DNA from: Gammaproteobacteria bacterium
GTDB lineage: Bacteria; Pseudomonadota; Gammaproteobacteria; Pseudomonadales; Azotimanducaceae
Assembly: GCA_026706425.1 (NCBI GenBank)
Contig: JAPOYW010000443.1
Span: forward strand, 1-7,277
Length of the DNA: 7,277 nucleotides
Direction of reading: 5' to 3'
The notes beneath the pieces were generated by a model that saw only the letters and a program-made list of their open reading frames with translations, had not been told where the DNA came from and searched no databases. The position numbers were made by a program, and so were the translations under genes. Of this stretch, positions 1 through 4,823 are shown piece after piece (position 1 is the first letter of the stretch; each line of letters opens with the position of its first letter).

Positions 1-148
1 GCCGAAGACCTGTCCACGACCGTTTCTGCCGCCCCGGCAGCGGCGGCGCAGCCCCGGGACCGTCTCTTCCGTAACAAAAGACCCTTCAACCTGACAAATC
101 CCCTACTGCCGCACCGTTAACAGGGGATCAAGGGAAGGCCACCTCTTT
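1..148. other. Left-edge stretch without a secure gene
   Basis: One plus-strand frame is open from the window edge to a TAA at 118-120. It would encode a 39-residue tail, rich in Ala and Pro and then basic and aromatic (ending NLTNPLLPHR). This could be the end of a gene starting outside the window. The other plus frames are also open for about 70-90 bases, as expected in GC-rich DNA, and I recognise no family, so I do not call it a CDS. A 7-bp inverted repeat, ATCCCCT (98-104) and AGGGGAT (122-128) with a 17-nt loop, straddles that TAA. It lacks an adjacent T-run (the nearest is about 145-150), so it is at best a weak terminator or operator candidate. Confidence 0.3.
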
Positions 149-178
149 TTGACATTGCGAGCACGGCTTTCCTATGCT
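149..178 (+). promoter_or_regulatory. Sigma-70-type promoter of the egtBD operon
   Basis: A perfect -35 hexamer TTGACA (149-154) is followed by an 18-nt spacer and a -10 hexamer TATGCT (173-178), which matches four of the six consensus positions TATAAT. Transcription would start near 185, leaving a leader of about 20 nt before the GTG at 205. The leader contains the purine-rich run AAGGGGG, usable as a ribosome binding site. I saw no operator sequence that I could assign to a known regulator. The match is by eye; no start site is known. Confidence 0.6.
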
Positions 179-204
179 GGCAGGCTTGGCGAAGGGGGCG
201 TCAG

Positions 205-1566
205 GTGACCAAGCCACCGACACGACACGCGGGCTGCACCGTTGACGGGCACCCTTGTTCGAAATCCGGCCGGGCCGCGGCCGGTCCCTTGAACGCGAAT
301 GCGGCAAGACGTGCCGAGCCCGCTCCGCGTGAGGAGACCGTTGCGCGCTACGGAGAGGTGCGCCAACGTTCGCTAGCCATCTGCGAGCCGCTCGCCGTGG
401 AGGACTACGGCGTTCAACCCATCGTCGAAGCCAGCCCGCCGAAGTGGCACCTGGCGCACACGACCTGGTTCTTCGAGACGTTCCTACTGAAGGCCTACGT
501 GCCCGACTACCGCCCGTTCCACGCGGATTTCGAATACCTGTTCAACTCGTACTACGACGGCATCGGGCAGCAGTTCCCGCGTCCGGAGCGCGGGCGGCTG
601 TCCCGGCCCACGGTCACGGAGGTCCTCGACTACCGCGACCACGTGGACGCCGCGATGCGTGGTCTGCTCGGTCGGGATGACGCCGATGTCGCGGACCGCA
701 TCACCTTGGGGCTTCACCACGAACAGCAGCACCAGGAGCTGATGGTCACGGACATCAAGGCCAATCTCGGCCTCAACCCGCTCAAGCCCGCCTATGCCGG
801 AGGGTGTGATGATGAGTCGACGGCGTCGTGCGGGACACTCGCGTTCACGGAGTTTGCGGGGCGAATCGCCCGGATCGGCGCGCTGGATGGCGACGGTTTC
901 GTATTCGACAACGAGTGCCCGCGGCACCGCGCGTGGATCGACGACTTCGCGCTGGGCAACCGCCTGGTCACAAACGCCGAATTCGCCGAGTTCATTGCCG
1001 ACGGCGGCTACGGCGAGCCGACCCTGTGGCTGTCGGATGGCTGGCGCTGGCGACAGGAACGGGCGGTCGCCGCGCCCATGTATTGGCGCAGTATGGACGG
1101 CTGCTGGCTGGAGTACCGCCTCGACGGCGAGCGAGAGTTGATGCCGAACGCTCCCGTTACCCATGTGAGCCACTACGAGGCGGATGCCTATGCGCGTTGG
1201 GCCGGTGCGCGGCTTCCAACGGAGTTGGAATGGGAGTTCGCGGCCGCCCCGCACGCCGTTGCCGGGAACTTCGCAGACGGCACGCGGGTGCCGCATCCGA
1301 AGCCGGTTGGAGGCGACGGCATGGGTCAACTGTTCGGCGACTGCTGGGAGTGGACGTCGAGCGCCTACGTCCCGTATCCCGGGTTCGAGCCCCTAGGCGG
1401 CACGCTCGGCGAGTACAACGGCAAGTTCATGTCCGGGCAAATGGTGCTGCGCGGGGGATCCTGCGCGACGCCGTTGGCCCATGTGCGCGCCACCTATCGG
1501 AATTTCTTCTACCCGCCGGACCGTTGGCAGTTCGCCGGCGTACGGCTTGCCAGGAAGCGGAGCTGA
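205..1566 (+). CDS. egtB: Ergothioneine sulfoxide synthase EgtB
   Basis: EgtB is a cytoplasmic non-heme iron enzyme that uses O2 to couple the imidazole of hercynine to a thiol, forming the C-S bond of ergothioneine. The 453-residue product has the two expected parts: an N-terminal DinB-like helical domain (about 45-190) and a C-terminal formylglycine-enzyme-like (FGE-sulfatase) domain (about 225-450). Likely iron ligands are H85 in WHLAHTTWFF, and H172 and H176 in HHEQQHQEL. The C-terminal domain shows RLPTELEWEFAA, GDCWEWT, VLRGGSCAT and a GVRLAR end. The tandem Y116-Y117, 31 residues after H85, and the lack of the Asp/Arg pair of mycobacterial EgtB suggest the cysteine-using Chloracidobacterium type rather than the gamma-glutamylcysteine type (inference). 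The GTG start fits the promoter and the AAGGGGG just upstream. The first 40 or so residues look unconserved, and an in-frame TTG at 289 is an alternative start. egtD follows in the same reading frame. Confidence 0.93.
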   Translation: MTKPPTRHAGCTVDGHPCSKSGRAAAGPLNANAARRAEPAPREETVARYGEVRQRSLAICEPLAVEDYGVQPIVEASPPKWHLAHTTWFFETFLLKAYVPDYRPFHADFEYLFNSYYDGIGQQFPRPERGRLSRPTVTEVLDYRDHVDAAMRGLLGRDDADVADRITLGLHHEQQHQELMVTDIKANLGLNPLKPAYAGGCDDESTASCGTLAFTEFAGRIARIGALDGDGFVFDNECPRHRAWIDDFALGNRLVTNAEFAEFIADGGYGEPTLWLSDGWRWRQERAVAAPMYWRSMDGCWLEYRLDGERELMPNAPVTHVSHYEADAYARWAGARLPTELEWEFAAAPHAVAGNFADGTRVPHPKPVGGDGMGQLFGDCWEWTSSAYVPYPGFEPLGGTLGEYNGKFMSGQMVLRGGSCATPLAHVRATYRNFFYPPDRWQFAGVRLARKRS

Positions 1567-1572
1567 CCCATC
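1559..1572 (+). promoter_or_regulatory. Candidate ribosome binding site and AUC start for egtD
   Basis: GGAG at 1559-1562, inside the last codons of egtB, lies 7 nt before an ATC codon at 1570-1572 that is in frame with egtD. The egtB stop TGA (1564-1566) falls between them, so termination and re-initiation could be coupled. Starting here gives a 327-residue EgtD, close to the 321 residues of the Mycobacterium smegmatis enzyme. AUC is a very rare start codon, so this is a proposal. The in-frame alternatives are CTG at 1624 and ATG at 1645. Confidence 0.35.
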
Positions 1573-1644
1573 GACCCGTTCGCCCACAACGGGGAAGCGA
1601 CTCCCCGGTATGAATTCTACGACCTGAAACCCGCGCTTCCCGAC

Positions 1645-2553
1645 ATGGCCGCCGAGGTTCTGCACGGCTTATCGCTCCCGGCCAAGTCGATTCCGCCCAA
1701 GTATTTCTACGATGCCCGGGGTTCGCGACTCTTCGACGTCATCACCCGACTGCCGGGCTACTACCTGACGCGCATCGAGACCGCAATCCTGCGCGACAAC
1801 CGGGAACTGATCGCCCGGCGGGTGGGCACCGGGGCCTGCCTTGTCGAGTACGGCAGCGGCAGCAGCGTGAAGTCACGCCTCCTGATCGAGGCGTGCCGGC
1901 CGGCGGCCTATGTTCCGGTGGACATCTCCCGGGACCATCTCGAACAGTCGGCGAGGGCGATCTCCGGCGGCTACCCGGGCCTCGCGGTCTATCCCACCTG
2001 CGCGGACTACACGACGCCGTTCGAATTGCCGCCCCCGGCGGCCGCCTTGCCGCGCCTGGGGTTCTTTCCGGGTTCAAGCATCGGCAACTTCGAACCGGTT
2101 GCCGCGGGCGGGTTTTTGCGTGGCGTGGCTCAAGTCGTGGAGGCGGGCGGCTGGCTGGTCGTCGGCGTGGACGCCAAGAAGGATCGCGATGTCCTTGATC
2201 GCGCCTACACCGATGAGGGCGGCATCACCGAACAGTTCAACAAGAACCTTTTGGCGAACATCAACAACGCGGTCGGCGCCGATTTCGATCTCGACGGGTT
2301 CCGCCATCTGGCCGTCTACAACGAGCAGGCGGGCCGCATCGAGATGTACCTCGTTTCGGAACGCGACCAGCGGGTCACAGTGGCCGGAACGGAGATCCCC
2401 TTCGCCAAGGGCGAACGGTTGCACACGGAGAACTCCTACAAGTACGCGCCGGACGAGTTCGTCGCCATCGCCGAGGACAACGGCTTCACGTGCGTCGAGG
2501 TCCTGCTCGACGAAATGGCCTACTTCATGGTGTTGCTGCTGCGGGCTCGATGA
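1645..2553 (+). CDS. egtD: L-histidine N-alpha-methyltransferase EgtD
   Basis: EgtD is a SAM-dependent cytoplasmic enzyme that trimethylates histidine to hercynine, the substrate of EgtB. From the ATG at 1645 the product has 302 residues. It shows PPKYFYDARGS (17-27), LPGYYLTR (36-43), the SAM loop YGSGSSVKSR (69-78), PVDIS (91-95), FFPGSSIGNF (140-149), YTDEGGITEQFN (188-199) and TENSYKY (261-267). By alignment from memory with M. smegmatis EgtD, the histidine-binding residues Y56, N166, Y206, E282 and S284 correspond to Y39, N148, Y188, E262 and S264, all present, so the enzyme looks active. The ATG at 1645 truncates the N-terminus by about 17 residues relative to M. smegmatis, and the upstream codons 1567-1644 stay open and family-like (YEFYDLKPALPD just before the ATG). 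The true start is therefore probably upstream at a non-standard codon. The last 29 bp overlap the end of the convergent thioredoxin-fold gene. Confidence 0.93.
   Translation: MAAEVLHGLSLPAKSIPPKYFYDARGSRLFDVITRLPGYYLTRIETAILRDNRELIARRVGTGACLVEYGSGSSVKSRLLIEACRPAAYVPVDISRDHLEQSARAISGGYPGLAVYPTCADYTTPFELPPPAAALPRLGFFPGSSIGNFEPVAAGGFLRGVAQVVEAGGWLVVGVDAKKDRDVLDRAYTDEGGITEQFNKNLLANINNAVGADFDLDGFRHLAVYNEQAGRIEMYLVSERDQRVTVAGTEIPFAKGERLHTENSYKYAPDEFVAIAEDNGFTCVEVLLDEMAYFMVLLLRAR
2493..2512 (-). other. GC-rich inverted repeat past the thioredoxin-fold gene stop
   Basis: CGTCGAG (2493-2499) and CTCGACG (2506-2512) form a perfect 7-bp stem with a 6-nt loop. On the minus strand it starts 12 nt after the stop codon at 2525-2527, a position suited to an end-of-transcript hairpin. 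No T-run follows on the minus strand, so it is not a standard intrinsic terminator. It also lies in egtD coding sequence (codons for CVEVLLDE) and may be chance. Confidence 0.2.
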
Positions 2554-4315
2554 GTTCGCTCACGGCTTGTTCGATGATGGTTCTGAAGTCCTCGTCGAAG
2601 GTGCCCGCGTTCCTGGCGAGAATCCTGCCCTCGGGTCCGATCAGGACATACGTAGGAAAGCCCGTCACACGCCATTTGCGGACGATTTCGCTCTCGTCGC
2701 CGACGTGCCAGACGACCCAGGGCAGGGGGTTGTCGTCGAGATAGCCTTGGGCGGTTTCAAGTTCCGCGTCAACGTTGATGCCGATGATCTGGAAGTGTTC
2801 TTCGGGCAGTTCGGCTGTCATCTCGCGTAGCTTCGGAAACGCCGCGATGCAGGGTCCGCACCATGTCGCCCAGAAATCGACGAGGACGACTTGCCCAGCG
2901 TAGTTGGACAGGCCGTCCGGTGTCCCGTCCAGACGCGAGGCTGTCACGTCGGACACGAAGCCTCCGACCGTCGTCGACTGCAGGCTGTAGAGCAGCTCGC
3001 TTTCGGCGTCGGCGAACGTCATCGGGCGCTCCGTGCCGTCGGTGTCCTGCCGGTTGAGGATGAACGCCTCGTTCGCAATGCCAGCGCTCAAGCCCGTGGC
3101 CAATGCCAGGGCTTGCTCTTCATGCGCGGTGCGCTCGGCATCTGGAAGAGACTGCAGGTTCGCCGACTGGATCCGGTGACTGGCCGCGAAGTACCGCGCC
3201 GTGGCGCGGGCGATGGGATCCTCGAGACTGTCCGCAAGGTCGTTGATGAACGCCTTCGCGGGCTGATGCACGTTTGAAATGTCGTTCACTTGCTTCAACC
3301 GCAACGGCCACTTGTCGTAGTCGGGAAAGTGGGCGGCCAGTGCTTGGGCACCTTTGAGGGCCCGGACGGCACCGCCCCGGGTTGGATTGTCGAGCAGGAA
3401 CTCCGCGGCCCGGCGGGTCTTCTCGTGGTCGCCTTCGAGGTCGAGTATGGCAATTGCGGCGGCGCTGGCGCGACTCGGCGTAGGCCGGTCGCCCAACTCC
3501 CCGAGCCGGATCGACTGCTCTTTTTCGTCTGGGTCGGCGTCTCGGATATCGCGCTCGGCGATCTCCCAGGCCTCCGATTGTTCGAGGTAGTCGCCGATCA
3601 CCTCCCAATTCGGACCGACAAGCTCGATCAGGGCCGCCTCGCCCGATTGGGCGCTGATCCTCAGCCACCGCGAGAAGACCATTGCGCCGGTCGGACGCAG
3701 GTCAGTGGTTTGCTCGATGAGGAATTCGGCCGCTTCGAGTGCCCGCATACCCCCTGTGTCAACGACTGCAAGTGCGGCAGCGACGGCATCAACGGTCCTC
3801 GGCTCCGGGCCCCGGTCGATGAGTTCCCGGAGGCGCTGCTTCTCTGCTTCGGTCGTGTCGTCGAGCCGGGTCGCCCCGAACGCAGCCATGATCGCTCCTT
3901 CCGATGCGCGATAGTCCTCGACCAGCGACCAGTTGGGGCCGATATGCGCAGCAAGCGCATTGAGGGCAGTCGCCAGGGCCGTTTCGGAAATGGAGCGCAT
4001 CGGCCGGTTCAGGAGGAAGTCCACGGCGTCGAGGGTGTGCTCCCCGCCCGACTCGATGATCGCGGTTGCCGCAGCGACTGCGGCGGTCTCGTCGGGGGCC
4101 GGCCCGAGTTCCTGACGGCGACGTTCCTTCTCCTCCTCGCCGATCTCGGCGCGGAAGATCTCCATCTGTTGCTTCCGGTGGGCATCGTTCGCATCGATGT
4201 AGGCATGGACGACCGCCCAGCGATCGGGGGGCTTCCGGGTGGCGTCGTCGGCACCTGCTGCGAGCAGTGGCAGAAACGCTGCCAACTTGGCCAAGTTGCG
4301 TAGCGGGAGGAGCAC
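2525..4315 (-). CDS. Exported TlpA-like thioredoxin-fold protein with a three-repeat N-terminal region
   Basis: This is a 596-residue protein starting at GTG, with a likely Sec signal peptide (basic start MLLPLRNLAK, hydrophobic run to about residue 21, then GADD). There is no lipobox cysteine. The C-terminal part (about 452-590) is a TlpA/ResA-type thioredoxin fold: VVLVDFWATWCGPC with redox cysteines C486 and C489, IIGINVDAE, a cis-proline in GFPTYVLIGPEG (P554), then the usual final helix. It should therefore be a periplasmic thiol-disulfide oxidoreductase; the substrate is unknown. Residues 31-334 consist of three related units of about 100 residues, and residues 335-450 are a further segment I do not recognise. 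TlpA proteins are usually about 150-200 residues when the domain stands alone, so the N-terminal part is the distinctive feature. The start lies one base after the stop of the DUF2782 gene, suggesting translational coupling; I see only a weak GAG as ribosome binding site. The 3' end overlaps egtD. Confidence 0.85.
   Translation of the reverse strand: MLLPLRNLAKLAAFLPLLAAGADDATRKPPDRWAVVHAYIDANDAHRKQQMEIFRAEIGEEEKERRRQELGPAPDETAAVAAATAIIESGGEHTLDAVDFLLNRPMRSISETALATALNALAAHIGPNWSLVEDYRASEGAIMAAFGATRLDDTTEAEKQRLRELIDRGPEPRTVDAVAAALAVVDTGGMRALEAAEFLIEQTTDLRPTGAMVFSRWLRISAQSGEAALIELVGPNWEVIGDYLEQSEAWEIAERDIRDADPDEKEQSIRLGELGDRPTPSRASAAAIAILDLEGDHEKTRRAAEFLLDNPTRGGAVRALKGAQALAAHFPDYDKWPLRLKQVNDISNVHQPAKAFINDLADSLEDPIARATARYFAASHRIQSANLQSLPDAERTAHEEQALALATGLSAGIANEAFILNRQDTDGTERPMTFADAESELLYSLQSTTVGGFVSDVTASRLDGTPDGLSNYAGQVVLVDFWATWCGPCIAAFPKLREMTAELPEEHFQIIGINVDAELETAQGYLDDNPLPWVVWHVGDESEIVRKWRVTGFPTYVLIGPEGRILARNAGTFDEDFRTIIEQAVSELIEPAAATP
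3314..4225 (-). repeat. Three tandem protein repeat units of about 100 residues
   Basis: Within the thioredoxin-fold protein, residues 31-126, 127-234 and 235-334 share one pattern. Each unit opens with a Trp and a Tyr six residues later (W33 with Y39 in RWAVVHAYI, W129 with Y135 in NWSLVEDY, W237 with Y243 in NWEVIGDY). About 30 residues on comes an acidic EK-rich stretch ending in Arg, then an Ala-rich helix (AAATAIIESGG, AAALAVVDTGG, AAAIAILDLEG), then [DE]FL[LI] (F100, F198, F306). Units 1 and 2 run into GPNW, the start of the next unit. A fourth opening (DKWPLRL, W336) follows but then diverges. The similarity is at protein level and old; I see no long identical DNA stretches. The composition suggests helical repeats. 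Confidence 0.7.
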
Positions 4316-4316
4316 T

Positions 4317-4775
4317 CTAGAACTCGATCAAGACCCAACGCGGGACCAGGGTATCCGCCTGCTCGAGATCCCCAAAGCCGGTTGTCGGATCCCTCGGCGC
4401 TAGGAAATACGGCTTACCGACCTTCGGCACGACCTTGATCATGCGCAGCTTGCCGTTCTGGCGATATTCGTAGACGGTGCGTTCCTCGCCTGCGATCAAG
4501 GTCACGTCCGGGCCCCGCGCTTCTTGAAGCGACACGGCGGGCGGCGGTTCCGTCGGACGGATGCTCGATCGTGCGGTTCGTTCGGTCGCGGCGTCCTTCG
4601 ACGCAGTCTCTTTCGTGTCCGTGGTCTCGGATTGCGCCGCGCCACGCGGGGGCGCGCCTTTCGGGGTTTCGGCTTGCTCCTCACCGATATCTCCAACTGC
4701 GAGAAGAGCCAGAAGCACACCGGTCGCACGCGCGGGTGAGGCTAGATACGATGGACGACGTTCTTGGAAAGGCAC
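4317..4775 (-). CDS. DUF2782 family protein, probably periplasmic
   Basis: This is a 152-residue product starting at GTG. The C-terminal region (about 88-151) matches the DUF2782 family as I know it: PDVTLI, then TVYEYRQNGKLRMIKVVPKVGKPYFL, and a final VPRWVLIEF. The family has no established function. Members I know are short secreted or membrane-anchored proteins of gammaproteobacteria, often next to polA, as here. A basic start with a hydrophobic stretch at about 18-28 (TGVLLALLAVG) suggests a Sec signal or an N-terminal anchor. Residues 32-87 form a low-complexity Glu/Thr/Ala/Pro/Lys linker, which explains why this copy is longer than the roughly 90-110 residues usual for the family. No clear ribosome binding site precedes the GTG. 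An in-frame stop at 4794-4796 limits any extension, and a GTG at codon 20 would remove the basic start. The gene is probably co-transcribed with the thioredoxin-fold gene one base downstream. Confidence 0.8.
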   Translation of the reverse strand: MPFQERRPSYLASPARATGVLLALLAVGDIGEEQAETPKGAPPRGAAQSETTDTKETASKDAATERTARSSIRPTEPPPAVSLQEARGPDVTLIAGEERTVYEYRQNGKLRMIKVVPKVGKPYFLAPRDPTTGFGDLEQADTLVPRWVLIEF

Positions 4776-4789
4776 GGCTCGAAGGCGGT

Positions 4790-4823
4790 TGTGCTAGTGT
4801 CGATGCGGAGGGAATCTAGCATG
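4790..4823 (+). promoter_or_regulatory. Strong ribosome binding site of polA inside a possible start-codon hairpin
   Basis: GGAGGG (4807-4812) sits 8 nt before the polA ATG, which fixes that start. TGCTAG (4792-4797) and CTAGCA (4816-4821) are a perfect inverted repeat. In RNA it can extend to 8 pairs (two of them G-U) reaching position 4823, so the AUG would lie in the stem and the binding site in the 18-nt loop. This needs a transcript starting upstream of 4790. I could not identify a convincing promoter in the 45-bp gap between the divergent starts. The ribosome binding site is clear; the hairpin is speculative. Confidence 0.5.

Noticed and set aside
1..120. C-terminal tail of a gene entering from the left edge
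   Set aside because: Only 39 codons are visible, other frames are also open, and the Ala/Pro-rich peptide matches nothing I recognise; it is described but not called as a CDS.
484..1329. Long minus-strand open frame of 281 codons inside egtB
   Set aside because: It lies entirely antisense to a well-conserved enzyme, its translation is Arg/Val/Gly-rich without recognisable motifs, and GC-rich codon use explains the absence of stops.
1564..1566. TGA between egtB and egtD read as a recoded codon giving a natural EgtB-EgtD fusion
   Set aside because: EgtB ends at its normal family C-terminus (GVRLAR plus three residues) and I see no recoding signal. Re-initiation at the AUC with GGAG upstream is simpler. 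Fungal Egt1 fusions have the opposite domain order. The in-frame arrangement is kept as a note in the start-codon finding.
3290..4303. Plus-strand open frame of 337 codons across the thioredoxin-fold gene
   Set aside because: It is antisense to the minus-strand gene, which has a signal peptide and internal repeats that make sense; the plus frame shows no domain or motif.
4764..4800. polA promoter made of TTGGAA (4764-4769) and TAGTGT (4795-4800)
   Set aside because: The spacer would be 25 nt and the -10 element matches poorly; no convincing pair was found in the divergent gap.
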